Origin: Aliishimia sp039978895
GTDB lineage: Bacteria > Pseudomonadota > Alphaproteobacteria > Rhodobacterales > Rhodobacteraceae
Direction: 5' to 3'
DNA: 64,000 bases
Assembly: GCA_039978895.1 (NCBI GenBank)
Contig: JBDWAL010000029.1
Coordinates: forward strand, 186,001-250,000
Shown here: piece by piece, positions 9,340-17,426 of the stretch
How positions within the stretch are numbered: position 1 is the stretch's first letter
How the letters are laid out: every line of letters starts with the position of its first letter
The notes under the pieces: generated by a model
Database searches by the model: none
Told to the model about the DNA's origin: nothing
The model's input: only the letters and a program-made list of their open reading frames with translations
Program-made: the position numbers and the translations under genes

Positions 9340-9885
9340 CTAAAAAGCTGGCGTTGGCTCAATCGTTGTTTGCGGTCCCGTGCCTATGACCAACGTCCAC
9401 CATATTTTTCCGTTATTTTCCTGAAACCAAGAAAAGCCCATGCGTTGTGCTTCTGAGGCCAAAATCACACGACGCGTGTCGGGTTGTTCTGTCCACGCGG
9501 CCAACGTTTCCAACTCGGTTTCGTAAGTTTCGGAGATGAGTTCCCCGACCAAACCACCATCAAAATCAACGCGATTCACGCGATCCACAGGGGACGATCC
9601 ATCCGACCCAAAATGCCAAGGACGGTTCTGAATCGACATGTCGCGCGAATGGGTCGCAGCGGCAGCGTTCAATTTGGAATCGAACGTAAGCGGCGCTAAA
9701 GCAGACGCTTGGCGCAGCGCATTAACCGAGTCCAGCATGCGGAATTGAATTTTGGCTGCATCATTGCGACCAATCTTGTATAGTTTCGGCAGCGGTTTGC
9801 CGTCATTGCCCAGTTGCGGTGTAGATGGCGTGCAGGCAGACAGTGCAATCAGCAAAGCGGACATGAGTGTCAGGATGCGGAACAT
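9340..9885 (-). CDS. CAP/SCP-domain lipoprotein
   Basis: A 181-residue exported lipoprotein (lipobox LSAC, Cys18) with a CAP domain (cysteine-rich secretory protein, antigen 5, PR-1; ~45-175). Visible signatures are the HSRDM region and WTEQPDTRRVILA. I start at ATG 9885 because GGAGA stands a few bases upstream; the longer frame to 9954 lacks a signal peptide at its start. Bacterial CAP proteins have no agreed activity, with roles suggested in envelope or biofilm function. It is 12 bases upstream of the AGE-like gene on the same strand, so the two probably form a transcript. Confidence 0.8.
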   Translation of the reverse strand: MFRILTLMSALLIALSACTPSTPQLGNDGKPLPKLYKIGRNDAAKIQFRMLDSVNALRQASALAPLTFDSKLNAAAATHSRDMSIQNRPWHFGSDGSSPVDRVNRVDFDGGLVGELISETYETELETLAAWTEQPDTRRVILASEAQRMGFSWFQENNGKIWWTLVIGTGPQTTIEPTPAF

Positions 9886-10056
9886 AGATCTAAATCTCCG
9901 AAACGATTGTCTCAGTCCGGATACATTGATGCGCGTTGCATTACAAACGCACATCGGCGTCAGGTTGCAATCTCACACTCGTTTGATTTGCAACTGCGTC
10001 TTTCGGGCAATAATTCTATCGCAAATTGCACATAATCGTGACTAGAGGAGTGGCAG
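9886..10056. promoter_or_regulatory. Divergent intergenic region
   Basis: 171 bases separating the minus-strand CAP lipoprotein gene from the plus-strand YkuD gene. It must hold promoters for both directions. I do not see a convincing -35/-10 pair. A GGAG-type ribosome-binding site (GAGGAGTGGCAG) precedes ATG 10057. Confidence 0.4.
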
Positions 10057-10668
10057 ATGACTAAGAAAATTATTGGCACACAAACGCGCCGCGGATTTTT
10101 GGCCGGCAGCGCAAGTTTGCTGGCATCACCCGTGATCGCACAAACATCTGGGGCTTTTGAAAACGGCGCCACCACAGAAGTTGAGCGCGACTTGGACGAT
10201 TCCGTTCGTCGCAACATTTCCAGCTTCCGCACCTTGGAGTGGGAGCCATATTTCACAGATCTCAAAGGGGGTGCTATCCTCGTCGATATCGATAGCCGCG
10301 CTGTTCACTATTGGAGCGAAGATCGCTCTATCTATAAGTTGTACCCATCCAGCGTGCCTTTGACAGAAGAATTGACGCGCCGTGGACGCACCAAAGTGAC
10401 GTTGAAAGATCCGTCCCCAAGCTGGCGTCCGACACCTTCAATGAAAATCCGTAATCCAGAATGGCCAGAGTTTATTGGCCCCGGTCCGGACAATCCATTG
10501 GGTACACGTTCGCTGCACCTTAGCTGGACGTATTACCGAATCCACGGCACACATGACACGCGCAAAATTGGCCGCAGATCGTCCAATGGTTGCATCGGTT
10601 TGTACAACCAACACATCGAAGAACTGTATGAAATGGCTAATCTTGGCACTCAAGTGTTGCTAATTTGA
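10057..10668 (+). CDS. L,D-transpeptidase (YkuD) family protein, Tat-exported
   Basis: 203 residues. The N terminus has a twin-arginine signal (TRRGFLAG, residues 10-17) ending near VIAQ. The YkuD domain (~70-203) carries His163 in RIHG and the nucleophile Cys179 in SNGCIGL, so it looks active. It would act on peptidoglycan in the periplasm. This is the second YkuD gene within 3 kb; this one is the canonical SxGCxR-like class, the first a lipoprotein. No overlap with neighbours, and a divergent promoter region lies upstream. Confidence 0.88.
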   Translation: MTKKIIGTQTRRGFLAGSASLLASPVIAQTSGAFENGATTEVERDLDDSVRRNISSFRTLEWEPYFTDLKGGAILVDIDSRAVHYWSEDRSIYKLYPSSVPLTEELTRRGRTKVTLKDPSPSWRPTPSMKIRNPEWPEFIGPGPDNPLGTRSLHLSWTYYRIHGTHDTRKIGRRSSNGCIGLYNQHIEELYEMANLGTQVLLI

Positions 10669-10767
10669 CGACAATGGGGCGAACGCGCGGATTCTCCGCT
10701 CAAAGCCATTTGCATTTGCTCAAGTTTGCTGGTTAGAGAATAATACTAGGTAAGTCTTGGGTGCGAA

Positions 10768-10780
10768 CCGAATAATTCGG
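10768..10780. repeat. Short palindrome in the leader of the first small-peptide gene
   Basis: CCGAATAATTCGG is a perfect 5+3+5 inverted repeat 22 bases before the ATG at 10803. It may be an operator or a small RNA hairpin. The second copy of the peptide gene lacks it. Confidence 0.35.
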
Positions 10781-10802
10781 CTTGCTCTTACTGGAGGTTA
10801 AC

Positions 10803-10982
10803 ATGAAAAAACTCGTTCTCGCCGCCGCATTGGCCGGTGCCGCTTCTACTGCTTTCGCTGGTAGCGTTGCTGATCCGATCATTGAAGCGCCTGTTATCGT
10901 TGAAGAAGCGTCCAGCTCTTCGACTGGCATCGTTTTGCCATTGATCCTGCTTGCAATCGTTATCGCAGCAGTCGCTGACTAA
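10803..10982 (+). CDS. Small exported two-hydrophobic-segment peptide, copy 1
   Basis: 59 residues: a clear signal peptide (MKKLVLAAALAG... ending AFA before GS), a short acidic linker (DPIIEAPVIVEE), a serine run (SSSS) and a C-terminal hydrophobic stretch of about 18 residues ending in AVAD. After cleavage only about 40 residues would remain, anchored by the C-terminal segment in the inner membrane. A strong site CTGGAGG precedes ATG 10803. A near-copy lies 136 bases downstream. Similar small proteins are, from memory, widespread in roseobacters but have no assigned function. Confidence 0.75.
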   Translation: MKKLVLAAALAGAASTAFAGSVADPIIEAPVIVEEASSSSTGIVLPLILLAIVIAAVAD

Positions 10983-11118
10983 TTTAAGCTTTTCGGAAAC
11001 ACGATAACGGCAGTGGCGTGCAGACTCGTTTGCATTGTGCCCTTGTAACTGTTTTGGCGAAGCCGCTTAGGTGGCTTGTCCGTTTCGAAAATCCGAAGCG
11101 CCTTTACTGGAGGGTACT

Positions 11119-11298
11119 ATGAAAAAACTCGTTCTCGCGACTGCACTGACATTCGCTGCTTCCACGGCTTTCGCTGGTAGCGTTGATGATCCGATCCTTG
11201 AAACGGAAGTTGTCGTTGAAGATGCGTCCAGCTCCTCGACTGGCATCGTTTTGCCATTGATCTTGCTTGCAATCGTTATCGCAGCAGTCGCTGACTAA
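11119..11298 (+). CDS. Small exported two-hydrophobic-segment peptide, copy 2
   Basis: 59 residues, same layout as copy 1. The signal peptide starts identically, the acidic linker differs (DPILETEVVVED) and the C-terminal hydrophobic segment is identical in protein and differs by about one base over the last 60 nucleotides. CTGGAGGG precedes the ATG. A strong terminator follows at 11322. The pattern of an identical 3' end with a diverged 5' half suggests tandem duplication with later gene conversion, or strong selection on the membrane segment. Confidence 0.75.
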   Translation: MKKLVLATALTFAASTAFAGSVDDPILETEVVVEDASSSSTGIVLPLILLAIVIAAVAD

Positions 11299-11321
11299 GC
11301 TAAAATCTACGTTAGACTTTT

Positions 11322-11353
11322 AAAAAAGGCGGTGCTTGGGTGCCGCCTTTTTT
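11322..11353. terminator. Bidirectional intrinsic terminator
   Basis: AAAAAAGGCGG (11322-11332) pairs with CCGCCTTTTTT (11343-11353). With A6 on one side and T6 on the other it can stop transcripts from the peptide genes (plus) and from hemH (minus). Confidence 0.85.
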
Positions 11354-11381
11354 GCGTTCAATACCCTATTTTGCGGGAAAA

Positions 11382-12443
11382 TCAGTCGATCCACCCTTTA
11401 AGGTTTTCTTCGATCACTGCCGATAGGGCGGTGATGTGGGCCGCGTCGTCGTTGAGGCACGGAATATACGTGAAGTGTTCGCCGCCGGCATGCTCGAAGC
11501 TCTCTTTGATTTCTTCATTGATCTCTTCGAGTGTCTCAATGCAATCCGCTGAAAACGCCGGGGCGCAGACAGCGATGTTCTTTTTCCCATCCTCAGCCAA
11601 TCGCGCGACGTGCTCGACCGTATAGGGTTGAAGCCACTCTTCAGGCCCGAACTTTGACTGAAACGTCGTCACGATATCCGTATCAGCCCAACCCAAACGT
11701 TCCTTCACAAGGCGCGTCGTTTTATGGCAATGGCAGTGATAAGGATCGCCCTGCAAAAGATAGCGCTTTGGTACGCCGTGGTAAGAACACAGCAAAACAT
11801 CCGGGCGCGTTTCAAGCTTATCGTAGGCCCGTTCAATAGATTGCGCGAGTGCTTCAATATATAGTGGGTGCGAAAAATAAGGCTCGACTGTGCGCGACAC
11901 CGGTTGCCATTTTTCCTCTGTCAAAGCCCGGAAAAATTCATCATTCGCGGTCGCAGTGGTTGCGCCCGCGTAGTGAGGGTAGAGCGGGAAAAATAATATC
12001 TTACGGCACCCAGCTTCGACCATTGCGCGGACTTTGGATTTCGTCGACGGATTGCCGTAGCGCATGCAGTAATCGACCATCACCTGATCGCCATAACGTT
12101 CCTTCATCGCTTCAGAAATTTTTGCGTTTTGTTGCTTGGTAATCGTCAAAAGAGGGCTTTCGCCTTCTTCATGATTCCAAATCGATTCATACGCCTTACC
12201 ACTAGAGAATGGGCGTTTGGTCAGGATCACTAACTGCAACAGCGGTTGCCATAACCATGGCGAATAATCGATGACGCGGCGATCTGACAAGAACTCGCCA
12301 AGGTATCGACGCATCGACCAATAGTCGTAATTGTCCGGTGTCCCAAGATTGGCGAGCAAAATGCCCACGCGTTCAGATGCCACGACCGGGTGATCGTCAG
12401 CGGAGTGTTCGGGGCGAACCGATTCTTTAGTGGCATCCAACAT
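11382..12443 (-). CDS. hemH: Ferrochelatase
   Basis: 353 residues. Inserts Fe2+ into protoporphyrin IX, the last step of protoheme synthesis. Recognised by the N-terminal VGILLANLGTPD, the catalytic-histidine motif SYHGVPKRY, the CHCHKTT segment, QSKFGPEEWLQPYT and the metal-side CPAFSADCIETLEEI. Length is normal for the proteobacterial enzyme, with a slightly extended N terminus. It is transcribed alone on the minus strand and ends 29 bases from the shared terminator. Confidence 0.96.
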   Translation of the reverse strand: MLDATKESVRPEHSADDHPVVASERVGILLANLGTPDNYDYWSMRRYLGEFLSDRRVIDYSPWLWQPLLQLVILTKRPFSSGKAYESIWNHEEGESPLLTITKQQNAKISEAMKERYGDQVMVDYCMRYGNPSTKSKVRAMVEAGCRKILFFPLYPHYAGATTATANDEFFRALTEEKWQPVSRTVEPYFSHPLYIEALAQSIERAYDKLETRPDVLLCSYHGVPKRYLLQGDPYHCHCHKTTRLVKERLGWADTDIVTTFQSKFGPEEWLQPYTVEHVARLAEDGKKNIAVCAPAFSADCIETLEEINEEIKESFEHAGGEHFTYIPCLNDDAAHITALSAVIEENLKGWID

Positions 12444-12497
12444 GTGGCAAAGCTTTCTTCGTTACTTGACCCTCACTTAAGTTCTTTTGAGCGTAGG

Positions 12498-13313
12498 TCA
12501 ATCTGACAAAGACGTTTCGGACGTACCCAATGCTTGTGCCAAACGCGTCTTAGCGGACCCGGGTCGCAAAGGTTGTGGTTGGTCTGCAGATGGCGCCCAA
12601 CCTGTGAGAACCATCAATTCAAAAGTTGCTTGGATTGGTTTTTGCGCTCCCTTGAAGTGCATGGCGTAATGTTCAGCCGTTCGCATCAACACATCGCGTC
12701 GTGTGGCATGACGATCCCGCGCCACCAAAGCGTTGCCTTCACCCATTGCCCGCAAGTCCCGCATCAATGCAAAAGCGTCATCATATTCTGCGGTCAGCGT
12801 GATATTATCTGCTACCGGAAGGGCAAATCCGGCACGTTGAAGCAAACCACCCAGGTCGCGAATATCACCCATCGGCAAAACGCGGGGAGACAATCCGCCG
12901 CGGGTCTCAGATTCTGCTTGGCTGAGACAGGCACGCAATTCATTCAACGTTTGCCCACCAGGAAAAACCGCCAACATCAATCCATCCGGTTTAAGTGCGC
13001 GTCGCATTTGGATCAATTGACCAACGGGATCATTCGCCCAATGCAAGGTCATGGCGTGGATGAGCAAATCGAAGCTGGCGTCTTCCAACCCTAGTGAATC
13101 TTCGTCTGCAATTATCTGTGCGCCTTCAATAATCTCCCAGGTCTCGGGGTGCCCGGTGACAATCCCCACCGTCGTAAATGACTTTTTAACCATGCTCAGG
13201 CGATCCTGCACATCGGCGATGGCTTCTTCATGTAGGAACATCGCAGCCTTTTGGCAGCGGCCACGGTTGCGCAGCAATGCGGCGCGGTCTGTCATCAAAG
13301 GGGTCTCATTCAT
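12498..13313 (-). CDS. SAM-dependent methyltransferase-fold protein (BioC/NDUFAF5-like)
   Basis: 271 residues from ATG 13313. A class I methyltransferase fold is indicated by the central DLLIHAMTLHWANDP and the later PDGLMLAVFPGGQTLNELR. The opening (LLRNRGRCQKAAMFLHEEA) and the WANDPV-GGxTLxELR pattern resemble the alphaproteobacterial relatives of mitochondrial NDUFAF5, which hydroxylates an arginine of complex I, and of BioC. The classic glycine-rich SAM loop is weak (VGIVTGHPETW), as in that subfamily. It overlaps no gene at the 3' end; its start lies 15 bases from the divergent comF start. I do not assign a substrate. Confidence 0.75.
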   Translation of the reverse strand: MNETPLMTDRAALLRNRGRCQKAAMFLHEEAIADVQDRLSMVKKSFTTVGIVTGHPETWEIIEGAQIIADEDSLGLEDASFDLLIHAMTLHWANDPVGQLIQMRRALKPDGLMLAVFPGGQTLNELRACLSQAESETRGGLSPRVLPMGDIRDLGGLLQRAGFALPVADNITLTAEYDDAFALMRDLRAMGEGNALVARDRHATRRDVLMRTAEHYAMHFKGAQKPIQATFELMVLTGWAPSADQPQPLRPGSAKTRLAQALGTSETSLSD

Positions 13314-13327
13314 GCGCGGAGAATAGT

Positions 13328-14062
13328 ATGCTGTCGGCTCAGGTTCAAACCACCTTACGCGCAATTTTCCCGCCAAGTTGTCTCAGTTGCCGCGGACTTG
13401 TGGCCTCGGATTACGGATTATGCGGTGAATGCTGGCGTGACCTTCCGCTTATATCTGGTCCCGCGTGTCGAAGTTGCGGCATCCCCGTCTTAGCAGAAGC
13501 TGACGACGACACAGCACTTTGCGAAGATTGCACAGCGCGCCCGCGTCCTTGGCGGCAAGGGCGGTCCGCTTTACATTACAAAGATCTTGGTCGAAAACTA
13601 GTCCTTGGGCTGAAACACAATGATCGGCATGACATCGCTCCGGCGGCCGGGTTGTGGCTCTCTCAAGCGGCAAAACCCCTTTTGGAATCCGACACCATCA
13701 TCGCACCGGTTCCTTTGCATTGGTCACGACTGGTCAAACGTCGATACAATCAATCCGCAGTCCTTGTGCATGCATTGGGGACCCGTGTGATGAGACGAAC
13801 TGTTCTGGATTTGCTAATCAGAACGGAACGCACCCTTCCACTTGACGGTGTTTCGGTTGAGCAACGCTTCAAGCGTATGGCTGGCGTCATCCAACCTAAC
13901 CCGAAACGGTTGGATCGCATTGTGGGCGCAAAGATTCTGTTGGTTGATGATGTGATGACCAGCGGAGCTACTTTTGCAGCCTGCACCGAAGCCTGTTTGG
14001 CGGCGGGTGCGGCGCGCGTTGATGTTCTGTCCCTAGCACGGGTCGCAAAAGATGAGCATTGA
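13328..14062 (+). CDS. comF: ComF-family phosphoribosyltransferase-like protein
   Basis: 244 residues. N-terminal zinc-binding region with paired cysteines (CLSCR, CGECW, CRSCG, CEDCT, residues ~19-70) and a C-terminal type I phosphoribosyltransferase fold with the PRPP loop ILLVDDVMTSGAT. ComF proteins take part in single-stranded DNA handling during natural transformation and repair. I start at ATG 13328, just after the divergent methyltransferase start; the extension upstream lies over that gene. Typical length and motif order for the family. Confidence 0.88.
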   Translation: MLSAQVQTTLRAIFPPSCLSCRGLVASDYGLCGECWRDLPLISGPACRSCGIPVLAEADDDTALCEDCTARPRPWRQGRSALHYKDLGRKLVLGLKHNDRHDIAPAAGLWLSQAAKPLLESDTIIAPVPLHWSRLVKRRYNQSAVLVHALGTRVMRRTVLDLLIRTERTLPLDGVSVEQRFKRMAGVIQPNPKRLDRIVGAKILLVDDVMTSGATFAACTEACLAAGAARVDVLSLARVAKDEH

Positions 14063-14126
14063 GGTTCAAATTTAATTGGAAAGACATTAGACAGTGGCAA
14101 ACTGGGGCACAAACCAAGGACATGCC

Positions 14127-14384
14127 ATGCAAACCGTCGAAATCTACACTTCCCCGCTATGCGGCTTCTGTCATGCGGCTAAACGACTTCTGAACCAAAA
14201 AGGTGTCAGTTTTTCTGAAGTTGATGTGCTTGCGAACCCGACTCGTAAGCCTGAAATGGTGCAACGTGCCAATGGTGGCCGGACGGTTCCACAGATTTTC
14301 ATTGGCGAAATTCATGTTGGTGGCTGTGATGACCTTTTCGATCTAGAACGGAAGGGCAAGCTTGATCCAATGTTGGCGGCATGA
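14127..14384 (+). CDS. grxC: Glutaredoxin 3
   Basis: 85 residues, a glutathione-dependent dithiol oxidoreductase. The active site is CGFC in YTSPLCGFCHAAK (residues 9-15 region), with the TVPQIFIG cis-proline motif and the GGCDDLFDL glutathione-binding end. Start chosen at ATG 14127, which gives a standard-length glutaredoxin. The stop overlaps the ATG of the following nitrilase gene (ATGA). Confidence 0.93.
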   Translation: MQTVEIYTSPLCGFCHAAKRLLNQKGVSFSEVDVLANPTRKPEMVQRANGGRTVPQIFIGEIHVGGCDDLFDLERKGKLDPMLAA

Positions 14385-15217
14385 TCAAAGCGGCGCTGCT
14401 GCAGCTATCCTCTTCGGATGACCCCAGTCACAATATTGTGACGGTCCGGGACATGGTGCGATCAGCTGCTGCGCAAGGCGCACAGTTCGTTTTGACCCCT
14501 GAGGTGACGAATTGTGTGTCGACCAGTCGAACGCGTCAGATGGATGTGCTCGAAAAGCCCGATGACGACGCGTTTCTAAAGACGATGCAGGAAGAAGCAC
14601 GCGATCTGAGCATATGGCTAATGCTCGGCTCACTTGCTGTGAAAACAGACGACCCAGACGGGCGCTTCGCCAATCGTTGTTATTTGATTGCTCCCAATGG
14701 AAGCATCCGCGCGGAATATGACAAAATCCACATGTTTGATGTCGATATAGACGCGAATGAAACCTACCGTGAAAGCAGCGGGTATCGCCCGGGCACGCGC
14801 GCTGTGGTCGCTGAAACGGACTTTGGGTCAATCGGCATGTCGATTTGCTATGATATGCGGTTTCCATTGCTCTATCAGTCTCTCGCGCGCGCGGGTGCTG
14901 AGATCATGACCGTTCCTGCTGCCTTTTCCCCTGTGACTGGGGCTGCGCATTGGCATAGCTTGCTGCGTGCGCGTGCAATTGAAACGGGTTGTATTGTCAT
15001 CGCTCCAGCGCAAACCGGCGCACATGACATGCAAGCGGGCAAACCGCGTAGCACCTATGGGCATTCGTTGGTGGTCTCGCCTTGGGGCGATGTGCTGTTG
15101 GATGCTGGAACGGAACCGGGTGCGTATTTGTTTGATCTGGATGTGCAAACGGTGGAAGATGCGCGCCGAAGGGTGCCTGCACTGATGAATGCGCGAAAGT
15201 TTGAAAATCCGGAATGA
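14381..15217 (+). CDS. Carbon-nitrogen hydrolase (Nit1/NitB-like amidase)
   Basis: 278 residues of the nitrilase superfamily. The catalytic triad is visible: Glu in LTPEVTN, Lys in YDKIHMFDVD and Cys in SICYDMRFP. This subgroup includes deaminated-glutathione amidase and omega-amidase, which repair damaged metabolites; linkage to a glutaredoxin gene fits the first. It overlaps grxC upstream by four bases and the marR gene downstream by four bases, so the three are one translationally coupled unit. Confidence 0.87.
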   Translation: MIKAALLQLSSSDDPSHNIVTVRDMVRSAAAQGAQFVLTPEVTNCVSTSRTRQMDVLEKPDDDAFLKTMQEEARDLSIWLMLGSLAVKTDDPDGRFANRCYLIAPNGSIRAEYDKIHMFDVDIDANETYRESSGYRPGTRAVVAETDFGSIGMSICYDMRFPLLYQSLARAGAEIMTVPAAFSPVTGAAHWHSLLRARAIETGCIVIAPAQTGAHDMQAGKPRSTYGHSLVVSPWGDVLLDAGTEPGAYLFDLDVQTVEDARRRVPALMNARKFENPE

Positions 15218-15663
15218 CCGACAGCCGAGACAGATCAGCTGCCATAGCCTTATTCAGCGAAGTGATCGCAGCGGATCAAAGCATCCGGAACAGGCTTAGC
15301 AAAGTTCTACCCAAAGGCATGGAGCTGTCGCACTTCTCGGTTCTTAATCATTTAGCTCGATATGACGGCGAACGTAGCCCTGCGCAATTGGCCCAAATGT
15401 TTGGCGTCACGCGCGGTGCAATGACCAACACTTTGTCCAAATTGGAATGGGCAGGTTATGTGCACGTCCGCCCCGATTGGGACGACGCGCGACGTAAGAT
15501 GGTTGCTATAAGCCCGGCCGGGCGAAGTGCGCGCGACCAAGCATTGTCAGCAATTGAACCCTTGATCAACGCGGCTGTTTCCGAAATCGGCGATGAAGAA
15601 GTTCGCCGCGCTGTGCCCGTGTTGCGTGCATTGCGTACACGGCTATCGGGAGCGGGCGATTAG
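15214..15663 (+). CDS. MarR-family transcriptional regulator
   Basis: 149 residues with a winged helix-turn-helix: ERSPAQLAQMFGVTRGAMTNTLSKLEWAGYV (helices and recognition helix), then the wing DWDDARRKMVAISPAG. It sits at the end of the grxC-nitrilase unit and probably responds to a small phenolic or oxidative ligand, which is inference from the family. Its stop overlaps the convergent ubiG stop by four bases. Confidence 0.85.
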   Translation: MTDSRDRSAAIALFSEVIAADQSIRNRLSKVLPKGMELSHFSVLNHLARYDGERSPAQLAQMFGVTRGAMTNTLSKLEWAGYVHVRPDWDDARRKMVAISPAGRSARDQALSAIEPLINAAVSEIGDEEVRRAVPVLRALRTRLSGAGD

Positions 15664-16433
15664 CTTGGCTTCAACGACGCTGTGACGTAGTTTACGCTTA
15701 GGTCTCTGGGGGATATGGACCAACTCCATCCCAAGGGATTGAACACAAACCCCTTCCGATCCACGGGTTCCAACCCTGCATTGCTGAGAAGGTCAAACAG
15801 CTCGTCGGGCGTGATGAACTTATTCCATTCATGCGTGCCTTTGGGCAACCATCGCATCACATGTTCGGCTCCAATGATCGCCATCAGGAAACTCTTTGGG
15901 TTCCTGTTCAGGGTGGAGCAAATGTGAAGGCCACCGGGCTTCAACAAATTCTGACACGCTGTCAAAAAGGCCAGCGGATCAGCGACATGCTCAACCACTT
16001 CCATGTTCAAAACGATATCGAACTGTTCGCCTTCATCGACCATGGCTTCAGCAGTGGTGTGCCTGTAATCGACATCCAGCCCAGATTGTTCTGCATGGAT
16101 TCGTGCCACAGGGATGTTCCCCGCTGCTGCGTCCGCGCCAATGATTGTCGCGCCAAGTCGCGCCATAGGCTCACACAAAAGCCCGCCGCCACAGCCAATA
16201 TCCAAGATTCGAAGGCCCTGAAACGGATTTGCCTGCGTTAGATCACGATCAAATTCTGAGGCAATTTGGCTGGTGATATAGTCCAAACGACAGGGATTGA
16301 GCATGTGCAAAGGTTTAAATTTGCCATGCGGATCCCACCATTCAGCGGCCATTGCTTCAAATTTTGCGATTTCTTTATCATCAACGGTTGTCTGTTGCGC
16401 TTGCATTCCACGACCTATGTGTTTCTTTGCCAT
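15660..16433 (-). CDS. ubiG: 3-demethylubiquinone-9 3-O-methyltransferase
   Basis: 257 residues. Catalyses both O-methylations of ubiquinone synthesis using SAM. Motifs: ILDIGCGGGLLCEPMARLGA (SAM loop), GADAA, the NMEVVEHVADP segment and the family hallmark FEAMAAEWWDPHGKFKPLH at the N terminus. AAGG stands a few bases before ATG 16433; an internal ATG at 16406 would give the more usual N terminus (MQAQQTTVDD) and is a reasonable alternative. Convergent with marR. Confidence 0.94.
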   Translation of the reverse strand: MAKKHIGRGMQAQQTTVDDKEIAKFEAMAAEWWDPHGKFKPLHMLNPCRLDYITSQIASEFDRDLTQANPFQGLRILDIGCGGGLLCEPMARLGATIIGADAAAGNIPVARIHAEQSGLDVDYRHTTAEAMVDEGEQFDIVLNMEVVEHVADPLAFLTACQNLLKPGGLHICSTLNRNPKSFLMAIIGAEHVMRWLPKGTHEWNKFITPDELFDLLSNAGLEPVDRKGFVFNPLGWSWSISPRDLSVNYVTASLKPS

Positions 16434-16454
16434 TGAACCTTATATAGGCCGGTA

Positions 16455-17426
16455 ATGGACAAGTACCCGGATCAAAAGCGCGCAGTGCAATATTTATATC
16501 CGCCCATCGACCCGTTCGATCAGCGGATGCTAAATGTTGGCGAAGGTCACTCCATATATATGGAGCAATGTGGAAATCCGCAGGGGATTCCTGTTGTTGT
16601 GTTGCATGGGGGCCCGGGTGGGGGCTGTTCCTCGGCGATGCGGCGATATTTTAATCCAGAAGTTTATCGGGTGATTCTGTTCGATCAGCGCGGCTGTGGC
16701 CGTTCGCGCCCGCACGCTTCGGTGAAAGATAACGATTCGTGGGCTTTGGTGCGCGACATCGAAACCATTCGCGATCTTTTGGACATTGAAGACTGGATCG
16801 TCTTTGGCGGAAGCTGGGGCGCGACGCTTGCGCTAATCTATGCGCAAACGCACCCTGACCGTGTGCTGCATCTTGTGCTGCGCGGTGTTTTCCTTGCGAC
16901 ACAAAGAGAGCTGGACTGGTTTTACGGCGGTGGCGCTGGCAAGTTTTGGCCCGACAATTGGGAAAAATTCCTCGCTCCGATTCCGAAAGACGAACAACAC
17001 GATCTGATTGCAGCCTACCATCGTCGCCTGTTCTCGGGCGATCTGATGTTGGAAACACGCTGCGCGCGTGCTTGGGCCGCTTGGGAAAATGCATTGGCAT
17101 CGTTTCAATCTGCAGGTCAAAGCGGCGATGGTCCGGGTGAATATGCACGCGCGTTTGCCCGGCTAGAGAATCATTACTTCATCAACGGAGCGTTTCTTGA
17201 GCGTGACGAGCAGTTGCTGGAAAACATGCCACGCATTGCGCATATTCCTGGAACCATTGTTCAAGGACGCTATGATATGATCTGTCCACCTGAAGCGGCA
17301 TATCGATTGAAGAAGCGTTGGCCAGCGGCAGAGTTGAAATTCATCCATAAAGCGGGGCATGCTTTGTCTGAACCCGGGATCAGTGCCGAGCTGGTGCGTG
17401 AAATGGACAGGATTGCGACCCAATGA
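16455..17426 (+). CDS. pip: Proline iminopeptidase (prolyl aminopeptidase)
   Basis: 323 residues, alpha/beta-hydrolase of the S33 family that removes N-terminal proline from peptides. Motifs: the oxyanion-loop HGGPGGGCSS, DQRGCGRSRPH and the nucleophile elbow GGSWGATLAL; the catalytic His is in HKAGHALSEP near the C terminus. It starts 21 bases from the divergent ubiG start. Its stop overlaps the next ATG by four bases. Confidence 0.94.
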   Translation: MDKYPDQKRAVQYLYPPIDPFDQRMLNVGEGHSIYMEQCGNPQGIPVVVLHGGPGGGCSSAMRRYFNPEVYRVILFDQRGCGRSRPHASVKDNDSWALVRDIETIRDLLDIEDWIVFGGSWGATLALIYAQTHPDRVLHLVLRGVFLATQRELDWFYGGGAGKFWPDNWEKFLAPIPKDEQHDLIAAYHRRLFSGDLMLETRCARAWAAWENALASFQSAGQSGDGPGEYARAFARLENHYFINGAFLERDEQLLENMPRIAHIPGTIVQGRYDMICPPEAAYRLKKRWPAAELKFIHKAGHALSEPGISAELVREMDRIATQ

